Origin: Lentibacillus jeotgali
GTDB lineage: Bacteria; Bacillota; Bacilli; Bacillales; Amphibacillaceae
Reading direction: 5' to 3'
Assembly (NCBI RefSeq): GCF_000224785.1
Contig: NZ_AGAV01000018.1
Location: 62,001-126,000 of the forward strand
Length of the DNA stretch: 64,000 bases
Both the position numbers and the translations under genes were made by a program. This document shows, one piece after another, positions 1-8,853 of the stretch; within the stretch, counting starts at the first letter, position 1; each line of letters starts with the position of its first letter. Under the pieces are notes generated by a model. The model was not told the origin of the DNA, did no database searches, and was given only the letters and a program-made list of their open reading frames with translations.

Positions 1-1
1 G

Positions 2-1156
2 CACGCTGTGGAACTGTTGAAGAACGCCAAGAATCCGGCGATCATCTCCGGCCGCGGCTCAGTAGATGCGGAGGGTGTTGATTCCGTCGTGAAAATTGCC
101 GAGTATTTGACAGCCCCAGGCGCCACGGCTTATATGCACAATGACGCTTTCCCGGCGGATCATCCGCTTGCGGTTGGGCCGATCGGCTATATGGGCGCCA
201 AATCGGCCATGTATTCATTGCAGGAAGCCGATGTTGTTCTGGCAGTCGGAACGCGCCTGTCACAGTTCGGAACGCTGCCGTGCTATGATATTGACTATTT
301 CCCGACACATGCCAAAATCATTCAAATCGATATCAATCCGCGGCAAATCGGACGGACGCATCCGGTTGAAGTGGGCATCATTGGCGATGCGAAAGCAGCA
401 AGTGATGAGATCTATCGTCAGCTGAAACTGGCTATGCCGTCACCTGAAAAGGATAACGAACGGATCCAGGCGGTAACTAAGCGGAAGGAAGAGTGGGAGC
501 AGGAGCTGGTGGATTCAGCCATGGAAGATGGCGATCCGATTAACCCAAGACGCGCCTTGCTTGAGATGACCAGAGCGATGCCTGAGAACGCGATTGTATC
601 ATCGGATATCGGTAACGTGTCGTCAACCGCGAATGCCTATTTGAAATTTAACCAGACCCGCCGTCATATTGCGGCCCTGACATTCGGCAACACCGGCTTT
701 GCCTATCCGGCTGCCCTTGGTGCACAGCTTGCCGAACCGGATGCACCTGTATTTGCGATCGTCGGTGACGGGGCATGGGGCATGAGCCTGCATGAAGTCA
801 GTACAGCCGTTGAGCAGAATATCCCGGTTATTGCCTGCGTGTTTAATAATAAGGCATGGGCCGCTGAGAAAAAGAACCAGGTTGATTATTATGATGACCG
901 CTATGTGGGTTCCGATATTAAAGCGCCTGAATTCGCTGAGGTAGCAAAGTCTATGGGCGCATTGGGCTACACGATCGATAAACCGGAAGACATTGGTCCG
1001 GCAATTGAAGACGTGCTGAAACAGCGCAAGCCTGCCGTTTTGAACATTTATGTTGATGGCACACAGCTGGCGCCGCCATTCCGTAAAGATGCCTTGAAGA
1101 TGCCTACCCGTCTGTTGGATAAATATAAGCACCTAGATTATGAGGTTTGGGGTTAA
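2..1156 (+). CDS. xsc: Sulfoacetaldehyde acetyltransferase (5' part outside window)
   Basis: The frame is open from base 2, so the real start lies left of the window and only the C-terminal two thirds is present. The protein is a thiamine diphosphate enzyme of the acetolactate synthase fold. The visible part holds the central domain and the C-terminal ThDP-binding domain, with the [12 protein letters not shown] motif and the downstream FNN pair that bind pyrophosphate and magnesium. The stretch [19 protein letters not shown] is typical of Xsc and differs from acetolactate synthase or oxalyl-CoA decarboxylase. Xsc converts sulfoacetaldehyde and phosphate to acetyl phosphate and sulfite in taurine, isethionate or sulfoacetate breakdown in the cytoplasm. 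A hairpin follows the stop, so it probably ends its operon. The family call is by recognition; the sulfonate substrate cannot be read from this window. Confidence 0.85.
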   Translation, partial: HAVELLKNAKNPAIISGRGSVDAEGVDSVVKIAEYLTAPGATAYMHNDAFPADHPLAVGPIGYMGAKSAMYSLQEADVVLAVGTRLSQFGTLPCYDIDYFPTHAKIIQIDINPRQIGRTHPVEVGIIGDAKAASDEIYRQLKLAMPSPEKDNERIQAVTKRKEEWEQELVDSAMEDGDPINPRRALLEMTRAMPENAIVSSDIGNVSSTANAYLKFNQTRRHIAALTFGNTGFAYPAALGAQLAEPDAPVFAIVGDGAWGMSLHEVSTAVEQNIPVIACVFNNKAWAAEKKNQVDYYDDRYVGSDIKAPEFAEVAKSMGALGYTIDKPEDIGPAIEDVLKQRKPAVLNIYVDGTQLAPPFRKDALKMPTRLLDKYKHLDYEVWG

Positions 1157-1163
1157 CGCTAAA

Positions 1164-1187
1164 GGAGAGCTTGGTTTCAAGCTCTCT
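1164..1187 (+). terminator. Hairpin after xsc
   Basis: GAGAGCTTG (1165-1173) pairs with CAAGCTCTC (1178-1186) around a 4-base loop. A mixed T-rich tail (TAATGTTTTAT) follows. It begins 8 bases after the xsc stop and probably ends that transcript. The T tract is weak, so some readthrough into the transporter gene is possible. Confidence 0.65.
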
Positions 1188-1268
1188 AATGTTTTATCAC
1201 TCAATGAAAACGCTTTACAGCATTTAATTTTAAAAGGGCGTTAAAATAATTAAAAGAGGTGAACTTAT

Positions 1269-2600
1269 ATGAGTACACCGGATAAAAAAATGGTTAAACG
1301 TGTTGTGGCCTCAAGTGTGATTGGAGCAACAATTGAATGGTATGACTTTTTCCTTTATGGCGTCGTAGCCGGAATTGTGCTGAATCAGCTTTATTTTCCA
1401 TCAGGCGATCCTGTCATATCCACATTACTTGCTTTTGCGACGTTTGCTGTTGGATTTGTGATGCGTCCTCTGGGAGGCATTATAATTGGCCATTTTGGAG
1501 ATAAAATTGGGCGGAAAAGCATGCTGATATTAACCCTCACTGTTATGGGCATTGCGACAGGATTAATTGCCTTTCTGCCGACATACGAGCAAATTGGTAT
1601 TTGGGCACCCATCATTTTGTTGGCGTTACGTATGCTGCAGGGCTTGGCTGTCGGCGGTGAATGGGGCGGAGCCGTGTTGATGACATTTGAGTATGCTAAG
1701 CCTTCCCGGCGTGGTCTTTTTGCCAGTTTGCCGCAGGTTGGTCTGTCAATAGGTCTGCTATTATCCTCCGGTATTGTCGGTTTGCTCTCAACATTATTAA
1801 CAAACGGACAATTCATGGCATGGGGCTGGCGTGTTGCCTTTGGTGTAAGTGTTGTACTCGTATTTTTGGGCTTATATATCCGTTTGAAAGTCTCAGAAAC
1901 ACCTGAATTCCAAGAAGTGAAAGATCAAAAAACTGAATCCAAGGTTCCTTTTAAAGACATGTGGAAAGGAAATGTCGGAAACGTGCTGGCAGGCATGGGT
2001 GCAAGGTATATTGACGGTGTGTTTTTTAATGTTATGGGTGTGTTTTCAATTACTTACCTTGTGAATAATATAGATGTATCGCGAGATGTAGCTCTTCTTG
2101 GAGTATCTATCGCCTCATTTGTTATGTGCTTTTTTATTCCGATATTTGGGCATATTTCTGACCGTGTTGGAAGAACCAGAACTTATTGGTATGGAAGCCT
2201 GATTACCGGCTTTTCTGCACTGCCGGCGTTCTGGATGATGTCGGTTAGTGGGGGCAGTACATGGGTTATTTGGCTTGCTATCATTATCCCATTTGGAATT
2301 TTCTACGCCTCGGTTTACGGCCCTGAAGCTGCCTTATTTGCAGAGTTGTTTGAACCACGAGTAAGGTATACAGGAATGTCATTTGTGTATCAATTCTCCG
2401 GGATCTTCTCAAGCGGAATCACACCGATGATCGCCACATATTTAATTGCGTTAAACGATGGAGCTCCTTATATACTGGTTGCCTATGTTATTTTCGCTGG
2501 GATTGTCAGCGCCATATCAGCAAGGTGGATTTATCTGAAGCAGAATCGTTCGACATTGGGAGGCTCAACGGCAAAGAATGTAGCAGACTTGGATGTGTAG
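1269..2600 (+). CDS. MFS transporter, metabolite:H+ symporter (MHS) family
   Basis: A 443-residue integral membrane protein with about 12 hydrophobic segments. The N-terminus carries the family signature: an IEWYDFFLYG stretch in the first membrane segment, then GHFGDKIGRKSML in the loop between segments 2 and 3. GGEWGGAVLM in segment 4 to 5 is also typical of the MHS group (ProP, ShiA, KgtP relatives). These proteins move small organic acids or zwitterions with protons. The start has a good AAAGAGGTG site 9 bases upstream. It sits alone between two hairpins, directly downstream of xsc, so a sulfonate or a related acid is a reasonable guess at substrate. That is inference from position only. 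Length is normal for the family. Confidence 0.8.
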   Translation: MSTPDKKMVKRVVASSVIGATIEWYDFFLYGVVAGIVLNQLYFPSGDPVISTLLAFATFAVGFVMRPLGGIIIGHFGDKIGRKSMLILTLTVMGIATGLIAFLPTYEQIGIWAPIILLALRMLQGLAVGGEWGGAVLMTFEYAKPSRRGLFASLPQVGLSIGLLLSSGIVGLLSTLLTNGQFMAWGWRVAFGVSVVLVFLGLYIRLKVSETPEFQEVKDQKTESKVPFKDMWKGNVGNVLAGMGARYIDGVFFNVMGVFSITYLVNNIDVSRDVALLGVSIASFVMCFFIPIFGHISDRVGRTRTYWYGSLITGFSALPAFWMMSVSGGSTWVIWLAIIIPFGIFYASVYGPEAALFAELFEPRVRYTGMSFVYQFSGIFSSGITPMIATYLIALNDGAPYILVAYVIFAGIVSAISARWIYLKQNRSTLGGSTAKNVADLDV

Positions 2601-2628
2601 AGATAACTTTTAAAATAGTACTAATGGA

Positions 2629-2655
2629 ATCCGCCCCGGTAGTATCGGGGCGGAT
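2629..2655 (+). terminator. Rho-independent terminator after MHS transporter
   Basis: A perfect 10-bp stem, ATCCGCCCCG (2629-2638) with CGGGGCGGAT (2646-2655), encloses a 7-base loop and is followed by ATTTTATGTT. It lies 28 bases after the stop of the transporter gene. Confidence 0.85.
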
Positions 2656-2942
2656 ATTTTATGTTGTCTGGATGGTGTCCGTTTTTTTTGGTGAGGGATT
2701 TTCAAACAGGGCGAGCAGTGAATTGACTACATTAAAGTTGGGGGTAAATTGCTAAACTAAGTAGGCAGTTTTCACCGGATTTGGGTCATGTCGACTCCTA
2801 TTAAAATATTCTATCTTACCCATTAACCATATCAATATGATATATTATTGCAATTATTTCTATTGTTTGTTTTAATTTCAATTAGTATTATTGTTTTTAA
2901 AGAAAAGATTGAAATCGCCTTCCAAGGAGGATCCTTAATTAA
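2656..2942. other. AT-rich intergenic region upstream of the symporter operon
   Basis: About 290 bases without a gene. It holds a small dyad, ATATCA-N3-TGATAT at 2829-2843, which could be a regulator site for the operon that starts at 2943. It also holds a strong ribosome binding site, AAGGAGG near 2926-2932, with a rather long spacer of 10 bases to the ATG. No promoter could be assigned with confidence. Confidence 0.35.
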
Positions 2943-4397
2943 ATGGGTTGGTATTTAACATACATGATTATATATTTCATATTTATGTTTTCAATGGGAG
3001 CCTATTATTTCTTCAAAGTAAAAACATATGATGATTATTTAATAGGAAGCTGGAATATGGGTTTTTGGTCCATTGTCGGAACAATCGTCAGCACCTGGTG
3101 CGGTGCTGCCGTTTTTATCGGATGGGTTGGAATGGGGTTTACCGTTGGCATATCCGGCTTTTTCAAATTTGCCTTGCCGGGCATAGCTTTTTGCCTGCTA
3201 TTAATTATACTTTTCGCGACACCGCTCAGACGGCAAAAACTTTATACGCTTGCTGACCTTTTTGGTGAACGGTTTGGAGGCAAGGCGGGGATAATGCCAT
3301 CCGTTCTTTCAGCATTCATTTATTCTGTACCAACGCTGGCTTTGCAAATTGTAGGTATGTCGACCATTTTTAACATTGCATTGGGAATTGACGTCAACAT
3401 AGGGATTGCCCTTTCATTTATTTTGATATTGGGCTTTACGATTCTTGGCGGATTGCCGGCAACCATTATTACCGATGCTTTTCAATCCATTATTGTCATT
3501 GTAGGTATCGTGATTTTATTTATTACCAGTATTGTCTACGCTGGTGGGTTTGATCAAATCGCTGCCAAAACAGAACCGGAATATTTAAGTATTGTTGGTC
3601 CCTTTGGTCTGGGTGAAGTGCTGCTTTATGCTTTATCGGTTGCGCCTTTTTATCTTGTTTGGCAATCCACTTGGCAGCGGATATTTGCGTCAAAGTCTGA
3701 AAAAGTTGCAAAAAACGCCGGTGTTACAGGATTTGTCATAGCTGGAGCACTTTCGGTTTTTCCATATACGATCGGATTAATTGCACGACAGTATGTACCG
3801 CTTGATATGGATCCTGATCTGTTGTTCTCTTATGTTACAACGCAGCTTCTTCCACCTGCGATTGGGGGTATTGTTTTAATCGGATTACTTGCTGCGTTAA
3901 TGACGGGCTCAACCTCTTTTATTCTGCAAGGAAGTTCGAACCTTACTAGGGATTTGTATCAACGATTAATGAAAAAGGATGCCAATCAAAAGGAATTAAT
4001 GGCTTCATCGAGGTATTCAGTGGTTATTATTGCTGCTTTAGGGCTGGTTGTAGCCTATATGCTGACGGATATTGCAACGGCCTACCAATGGGCATTACGC
4101 CTTTCAGCTACGGTGTTGATTTTTCCATTTCTTGCTGTTATGTTCTGGAAAAGAACGACAAAGGCCGGGGTCTTAACAAGTATGCTTCTGGCTTTAATCG
4201 GAACACTTATGTGGCCTTTTTTAAATATACAGTTAGATCACACCGTATTTGGATTTCTTATATCGTTAATCAGTTTAATTGTTGTAAGCTTATTAACGAA
4301 ACATGATGACACGGAGCAGATCAAAGCAGTTTATTGGGAGGACCTAGATTCAGCAAATATAAAGGATGATATGGATTCTGAGGAGGGCGCTTCATGA
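2943..4397 (+). CDS. Sodium:solute symporter (SSS family)
   Basis: A 484-residue membrane protein with about 13 hydrophobic segments, the usual size for the SSS family (PutP, PanF, SglT relatives). A typical early stretch is YDDYLIGSWNMGFW, where an unwound first core helix precedes STWCGAAVFIGW. The family-specific glycine-rich region GFTILGGLPATIITDAFQSI lies near residue 160-180. The C-terminal tail is charged and cytoplasmic. The stop overlaps the start of the amidohydrolase gene by 4 bases (ATGA), so the two are translationally coupled. Together with the following two hydrolases it likely imports an amide or N-carbamoyl compound that the enzymes then cleave. The substrate itself is not visible from sequence. 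Confidence 0.85.
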   Translation: MGWYLTYMIIYFIFMFSMGAYYFFKVKTYDDYLIGSWNMGFWSIVGTIVSTWCGAAVFIGWVGMGFTVGISGFFKFALPGIAFCLLLIILFATPLRRQKLYTLADLFGERFGGKAGIMPSVLSAFIYSVPTLALQIVGMSTIFNIALGIDVNIGIALSFILILGFTILGGLPATIITDAFQSIIVIVGIVILFITSIVYAGGFDQIAAKTEPEYLSIVGPFGLGEVLLYALSVAPFYLVWQSTWQRIFASKSEKVAKNAGVTGFVIAGALSVFPYTIGLIARQYVPLDMDPDLLFSYVTTQLLPPAIGGIVLIGLLAALMTGSTSFILQGSSNLTRDLYQRLMKKDANQKELMASSRYSVVIIAALGLVVAYMLTDIATAYQWALRLSATVLIFPFLAVMFWKRTTKAGVLTSMLLALIGTLMWPFLNIQLDHTVFGFLISLISLIVVSLLTKHDDTEQIKAVYWEDLDSANIKDDMDSEEGAS

Positions 4398-6058
4398 TAT
4401 CACCGGATTTACTAATCATAAACGCTAATATTCTGACCATTGACAGCAAACATTCCCGCGCCGGATCTGTTGCTGTAACCGATGGTGTTATTGCAAAAAT
4501 TTGGCCGGAAAAGGAACCGCAGAGAGAAGAGATCGATCATAGTAAAGAGCCAACAATGATTGATTTAAAGGGAAGCACACTCATTCCAGGTTTTATTGAT
4601 ACCCATAACCATTTGCTGATGTATTCCCGATTTCGTAAGCAAGCGGATTGCGGCACACCCCCCAATCGAACGATTCAAGATATACTGGATAGAATGTCAG
4701 ATTTGGCACAGGAAACACCGGATAATGAGTGGGTTTTAGGATGGGGTTATGATAATACATTATTAGAAGAACAACGTCATCCGACACGGCAGGAACTGGA
4801 TGCGGCTGTTTCAGATAAGCCGGTGTTCATCCGTCATATATCAGCACATTTTGCGGTTGCCAACTCGCTTGCATTGCAATTGGCCGGCATCGATGAAACC
4901 ACCGAAGACCCAAATGGGGGCTTCCTCGGACGCGATGAGGCAGGTCATCTGGACGGTGTGTTACACGAGATTCCAGCATTAAGTCTCGTACAAGATGTGA
5001 TCCCGCTGCCAACGGAAGATGAATTAGCTTCTTTAATGGGCGAGGCTTCTCACGATTACTTGGCACAGGGAATTACGACCAGTACGGATGCAGGAGTGGG
5101 ACTGGACTTAGGATTGACTGAATTCAATGCTCATCTGAAAGCGGTGAAACAGGGGTTAAATCCAATTCGCATGCGGTTCATGGTTCTTCATCATCTTTTA
5201 AACAAGGACGGTTACTTTAAAGATTACACCGCCGAACAGCTGGACACATATATTCAAAATCAAACGGATAATAGGGCTTACCTTGATAGCGCGAAGTTCT
5301 TTCAGGATGGTTCCATTCAAGGGCTTACAGGAGCACTCAGAGAACCTTACTATTGTGAGCCGGAGCTATCCGGGGAATTATTGAATGAGCAGCAAGATTT
5401 CAATAAAGCTATTTTCGAATTGCATAACAAAGGTTACCGCATTGCTACCCATGGAAATGGTGATCGAGCAATAGGATCTATTATTGAAGCGTATGAAAAT
5501 GCGTTAAACGAAAAACCAATATCCGACCATCGCCATAGGATAGAACATGTACAGACTGCAACATTCCAAGATTTGGACAAGATAAAGGAATTGGATATAG
5601 CAGCATCTTTTTTCATTAATCATGTTTATTACTGGGGTGATCACCATAAACGTTTATTTCTTGGCCCGGAAAGGGCTGCAAAAATGAATCGCCTTGCAGA
5701 TGCTGCCTCCAAAGATATACTTTATACACTGCATTCTGATTGTCCAATCACACCGATATCGCCTTTATTTTCCATTTGGATAGCGGTCAATCGCATAACG
5801 CGGGAAGGTGATGTTTTAGGTGATAAGCAAGCGGTCAGTGTTGAAGAAGCACTGCGCAGTATGACAATCTATGGTGCAAAATTGAATTTTGAAGAAGACA
5901 TAACCGGTAGTATTGAAATTGGTAAAAGAGCAGATTTTGCAGTACTTGGCGCTGATCCAACAACAATCGATCCCAAAAACATTAAAGACATTCAAGTTGA
6001 AGCAACCATAATTGGAGGAAAGGTTGTTTACAGCCAAAAAAAACGCCAACTAACGTAA
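4394..6058 (+). CDS. YtcJ-type metal-dependent amidohydrolase
   Basis: A 554-residue member of the amidohydrolase superfamily, group 3 (YtcJ type), which has an N- and C-terminal beta sandwich around a metal-binding TIM barrel. Visible motifs in order: GFIDTHNH with the metal-binding HxH near residue 70, AKFFQDGSIQG in the middle of the barrel, THGNGDRAIG and IEHVQ each supplying a histidine, then LHSDCPITP with the late aspartate. The C-terminal GSIEIGKRADFAVL is the usual return to the sandwich domain. YtcJ proteins hydrolyse amide or imide bonds, but most have no assigned substrate. It lies between the symporter (4-base overlap) and an M20 hydrolase, which suggests a two-step intracellular hydrolysis of the imported compound. 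Confidence 0.85.
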   Translation: MISPDLLIINANILTIDSKHSRAGSVAVTDGVIAKIWPEKEPQREEIDHSKEPTMIDLKGSTLIPGFIDTHNHLLMYSRFRKQADCGTPPNRTIQDILDRMSDLAQETPDNEWVLGWGYDNTLLEEQRHPTRQELDAAVSDKPVFIRHISAHFAVANSLALQLAGIDETTEDPNGGFLGRDEAGHLDGVLHEIPALSLVQDVIPLPTEDELASLMGEASHDYLAQGITTSTDAGVGLDLGLTEFNAHLKAVKQGLNPIRMRFMVLHHLLNKDGYFKDYTAEQLDTYIQNQTDNRAYLDSAKFFQDGSIQGLTGALREPYYCEPELSGELLNEQQDFNKAIFELHNKGYRIATHGNGDRAIGSIIEAYENALNEKPISDHRHRIEHVQTATFQDLDKIKELDIAASFFINHVYYWGDHHKRLFLGPERAAKMNRLADAASKDILYTLHSDCPITPISPLFSIWIAVNRITREGDVLGDKQAVSVEEALRSMTIYGAKLNFEEDITGSIEIGKRADFAVLGADPTTIDPKNIKDIQVEATIIGGKVVYSQKKRQLT

Positions 6059-6080
6059 AGATAGGGGACTTTATGAGAAA

Positions 6081-7307
6081 ATGATAAACGTTAATCGCTT
6101 AAAAGAACGCATGTTACAAATGGCGGAAATTGGAAAAACAACAAATGATGGTGTGACAAGGCTTGCGTTGTCAAACGAAGATAAACAGGCGCGGGATTTG
6201 TTCATGCAATGGATGGAGAATCTGGGACTGCACGTCCGGTATGATGATTTTGGAAATATTTATGGACGGCTGGAGGGAAATGATTCGGATGCACCGCCCC
6301 TTATGATTGGCTCCCATTTAGATTCCGTACCTAAAGGCGGAAGATTTGATGGTGTCTTAGGTGTCCTGGGAGCTTTGGAAGTTGTGGAATCCATATTGGA
6401 AAACAATATCCAGAACGAACGCCCAATTGAAATTGTTTCGTTCACAAATGAAGAAGGGGCACGATTTACACCGCAAATGCTCGGGAGCGGGGCGGTCACC
6501 AATCTATTTTCAAAGGACTATACATATAGCCGGACCGATAAAGATGGCTTTATTTTAAAAGAGGAATTACAAAAGATAGGTTATCTGGGGAGTCAGGATA
6601 ATAGATTAGACCAAGAAAACGTCGCTGCATTCATTGAAATGCATATCGAACAAGGGCCTGTGCTGGAGACAAATCATAAAACGGTGGGTATCGTTGAGGG
6701 GATTGCCGGCTTCTCCTGGATGGAAGTCGTTATATCAGGCGAAGCCAATCATTCCGGAACAACACCAATGGAACTACGGCGGGATTCTCTGGTAACAGCT
6801 TCTTCCGCCATTAAAGCGATTCATGAGTGGGCTCGGTCAAAAAAGGATGGAACTGTTGCAACGGTTGGCGAGATTAATACCGAACCTGGCATTATGAATG
6901 CAATACCAGGAACCACTTCTTTTACACTGGACGTTCGGCACCCGTATAAGGATGGATTCACATCGTGTATTAATGAAATTAGAGAGAGTATAGAAGATAT
7001 TGTTGATGAAGACTCACTGACTTGCAACATAAATGAAATTAAAACCCATCCACCCGTAACGTTTGCTGAAAATATCACAAGTACACTTGAAGAAGCCTCT
7101 AAAAAGCACGATATACCTTATCATCGCATGACGAGCGGTGCAGGGCATGATGCGATGTATATGAATACGATTGCCGATACCGCCATGGTATTTGTGCCAA
7201 GCATAAGTGGAAAAAGTCACTGTGAAGAAGAAAATACACATTGGGAAGATATCGAAAAAGGGGTTACTGTGCTGTATGAGAGTGTGCTAAGGAAGAGTCG
7301 AGAATAG
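6081..7307 (+). CDS. Zn-dependent M20 hydrolase, N-carbamoyl-L-amino acid hydrolase / allantoate amidohydrolase type
   Basis: A 408-residue M20 family enzyme of the HyuC/AllC branch. Metal-binding and catalytic motifs are in the expected order: GSHLDSVPKGGRFDG, FTNEEGARF, EMHIEQGPVLE, and SGAGHDAMYMN near the C-terminus. The dimerisation insert runs roughly from residue 210 to 330 (SGEANHSGTTPMELRRD is its usual beginning). Members split N-carbamoyl amino acids, allantoate or ureidoglycolate, releasing CO2 and ammonia. It is third in the symporter and amidohydrolase operon, 22 bases after the previous stop. The combination suggests use of a cyclic amide or ureide: transporter, ring or amide opening, then carbamoyl removal. 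The substrate is inferred from gene order only. Confidence 0.85.
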   Translation: MINVNRLKERMLQMAEIGKTTNDGVTRLALSNEDKQARDLFMQWMENLGLHVRYDDFGNIYGRLEGNDSDAPPLMIGSHLDSVPKGGRFDGVLGVLGALEVVESILENNIQNERPIEIVSFTNEEGARFTPQMLGSGAVTNLFSKDYTYSRTDKDGFILKEELQKIGYLGSQDNRLDQENVAAFIEMHIEQGPVLETNHKTVGIVEGIAGFSWMEVVISGEANHSGTTPMELRRDSLVTASSAIKAIHEWARSKKDGTVATVGEINTEPGIMNAIPGTTSFTLDVRHPYKDGFTSCINEIRESIEDIVDEDSLTCNINEIKTHPPVTFAENITSTLEEASKKHDIPYHRMTSGAGHDAMYMNTIADTAMVFVPSISGKSHCEEENTHWEDIEKGVTVLYESVLRKSRE

Positions 7308-7449
7308 GTAGTAGGGGTGTGTCATTTCCGAATGCAGGTCAATCCATAAAAAGACTTTTAAATTCTCAATAATGATAAGTTTTATAGGAATCATTGTGGC
7401 TTTAGTGTTTAATTTGGAATGAAAAATAAGGTTTACACAGTATTTAAAT

Positions 7450-7680
7450 CGTGCGGGATCCGCGTCAACACGTGCGAGAAGTTCTCAAACTCGTGCGGGG
7501 CTGGGTCGAACTTGAGCGAAAGCGGCGCAAACTTGTGCGAGAACAGTCCCAACTCGTGCAGGAAAGTTTCAAACATGTGCGGCAGCCACCTCTACTTGTG
7601 CGAAAAAGCCTCGAACTTGAGCGGCGTCAACGTAAACTCGTGCGACAACAGCACAGGCTTGTGCAGGAACTTCTTTATGG
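7450..7680. repeat. Array 1 of a degenerate 21-bp tandem repeat (11 units)
   Basis: Eleven consecutive units of exactly 21 bases start at 7450, 7471, 7492, 7513, 7534, 7555, 7576, 7597, 7618, 7639 and 7660. Each begins with YGTGCG or TGAGCG and most end in AAACT, GAACT or a close variant. The middle 8 or so bases vary. Because 21 is a multiple of three, both forward frames 1 and 2 stay open and give heptad peptides (frame 2 reads like LVREQSQ repeats; frame 1 has a Cys or Ser every seventh residue). The same family occurs at 34150-34331 and 16557-16598. No ribosome binding site or codon logic supports translation of the array, so it is listed as a repeat. Confidence 0.85.
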
Positions 7681-7682
7681 AT

Positions 7683-7708
7683 CCCTGTCATTTCCCGTAT
7701 TTTGTCAC
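7683..7708 (+). repeat. Dispersed repeat copy, CCTGTCAtTTCCCGtATTTTGTC type
   Basis: Reads CCCTGTCATTTCCCGTATTT then TGTC. It matches copies at 8341, 28555, 33958 and 57500 and directly follows the 21-bp array. It is part of a short intergenic repeat family, which is described in the findings. Confidence 0.55.
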
Positions 7709-7730
7709 ATTATGTCGAAAAATGACCATC

Positions 7731-8300
7731 ATGACATTCGTTGAATTCGAACAGGAATTGGCAAAACGTCAGGGTAAGCCATTCTACATTCCGAATCAAA
7801 AAGAACTGTTGAAATATAAAGATGATATGTATTTTGAACCGACGAAGGCATATAAAGCATTGGAAAAATATGTGCAGCGGCATATTTTTAATGGGGATGC
7901 GTACAAAGCGGAGAGGCTGTGTCAAGATATTCATGATGAATGTGAACTTGGTTTTTCATTAGATGAGGTTTTCGAGACATTTGAATGGCATGGCGTTGTG
8001 TTGGAAAGTAAGAGCCAAGTGCAGGAAGTGATGGAACTTGTTATGGATCTGTCCAATAACGTCCGGTTGTGGGAGAATAACGGATTTACGCCACATGAAT
8101 TGCACAGTCGAACAGAACAGCCAATGCTGCAGCCTTTACCCGAAGAGCCGTTTCATGTGATGGACAAGCCTGGGATGAGCCAGGAAATCGCCGCAGCATC
8201 AAAACAAGGCGGGAAAACTGTTGTGAACAAAAAGGTCGGTAGGAATGAGCCGTGTCCATGTGGGAGCGGGAGAAAGTATAAGAAGTGTTGTGGGGCGTAG
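7731..8300 (+). CDS. SEC-C motif protein of unknown function
   Basis: From the ATG at 7731 (another lies at 7722) this encodes about 189 residues ending in a SEC-C zinc motif, [19 protein letters not shown], the metal-binding tail also found on SecA. The body is acidic and helical, with many charged pairs. A longer reading back to 7419 would translate the 21-bp repeat array into a Cys-rich heptad peptide and is judged artificial. No ribosome binding site is visible in front of 7722 or 7731, because the array and a second repeat lie immediately upstream, so the native 5' control region may have been displaced. SEC-C tails bind zinc and often tether proteins to others. No specific role can be given. 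Confidence 0.65.
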   Translation: MTFVEFEQELAKRQGKPFYIPNQKELLKYKDDMYFEPTKAYKALEKYVQRHIFNGDAYKAERLCQDIHDECELGFSLDEVFETFEWHGVVLESKSQVQEVMELVMDLSNNVRLWENNGFTPHELHSRTEQPMLQPLPEEPFHVMDKPGMSQEIAAASKQGGKTVVNKKVGRNEPCPCGSGRKYKKCCGA

Positions 8301-8305
8301 GTTCT

Positions 8306-8362
8306 GGTGCCCCCCTTCCCGAATTTTGTCAAATCGTTTAAGGTTCCTGTCACTCCACGAAT
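8306..8362 (+). repeat. Two degenerate copies of the GTCACTTCCCGAATTTTGTC repeat
   Basis: The first copy reads TGGTGCCCCCCTTCCCG then AATTTTGTCAAA at 8306-8333. The second reads AGGTTCCTGTCACTCCACG then AATT at 8341-8362. They lie just after the stop of the SEC-C gene and form a tandem pair of the dispersed family. Confidence 0.5.
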
Positions 8363-8449
8363 TAACGTGTTAATTTCGGCATATTTTGTGAAATACTTTG
8401 ACTTCACTTATAATATAGTTAATAAGCTGTGAATTGGGGGACAGGAATA

Positions 8450-8851
8450 ATGGATTCGTCCAAAGATGTTCGGTGGCGGCAACGATTTGAAAATTTTGAA
8501 CGTTCATTCAAGCTATTGGAAAAGTACGCTAATACCGGTGCTGAAAATGAATTGGAACGTGCTGGTATTATTCAGTTTTTCGAAATGACATTTGAATTAT
8601 CCTGGAAGTTGCAAAAGGATTACTTGGAGGCGCAGGGTTTTATAATCAAAAGTCCAAGAGATGCGATTAAAAAGGCATATCAGGCTGATCTGATTAATGA
8701 TGGTCATGTATGGATTGACGCTCTTGCAAAGCGAAATTTAACCACGCATACTTATAATGAGGAAATGGCTAAGATATTCGTTAATGAAATATCGAGCTCA
8801 TATTTGCCTGCCATAAAACATTTGCATGAAAAATTGTTGGAGGAGTACTAA
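8450..8851 (+). CDS. hepT: HepT-type HEPN protein (HI0074 family), probable toxin of a type VII module
   Basis: A 133-residue all-helical protein of the nucleotidyltransferase substrate-binding (HI0074) family. The HEPN RNase motif RX4HXY is present as R95-N-L-T-T-H100-T-Y102. In characterised HepT/MntA pairs the tyrosine of this motif is adenylylated by MntA, which silences the RNase. The ATG at 8450 is chosen over the GTG at 8429 because GGGGG (8436-8440) is well placed for it. The stop is 2 bases before mntA, so the pair is co-transcribed and coupled. The module lies among repeats and decayed genes, as accessory TA pairs often do. The annotation as toxin is from family knowledge; activity cannot be read from sequence. 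Confidence 0.82.
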   Translation: MDSSKDVRWRQRFENFERSFKLLEKYANTGAENELERAGIIQFFEMTFELSWKLQKDYLEAQGFIIKSPRDAIKKAYQADLINDGHVWIDALAKRNLTTHTYNEEMAKIFVNEISSSYLPAIKHLHEKLLEEY

Positions 8852-8853
8852 AC

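Noticed and set aside
1203-1217. cre site TGAAAACGCTTTACA upstream of the MHS transporter
   Set aside because: It has one base too many before the final CA and does not fit either cre consensus fully. The sites at 47377 and 57973 are far better.
2525-2755. 76-codon plus-strand ORF at the end of the MHS transporter
   Set aside because: It overlaps the transporter gene in another frame and runs through the terminator hairpin.
2829-2843. ATATCA-N3-TGATAT dyad as a confirmed operator
   Set aside because: Arms are only 6 bp in a very AT-rich region, and no local regulator gene is present. It is noted only in the intergenic entry.
7450-7680. CRISPR-like array (regular repeats with variable middles)
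   Set aside because: The period is only 21 bases, the conserved part is about 10 bases, the variable part about 10, and no cas gene is in the window. Spacer lengths of CRISPR arrays are far longer.
7419-7730. N-terminal extension of the SEC-C protein as a real Cys-rich heptad domain
   Set aside because: The extension is the direct reading of the 21-bp array. The same array elsewhere is not attached to this gene, an alternative frame is equally open, and no ribosome site precedes 7419.
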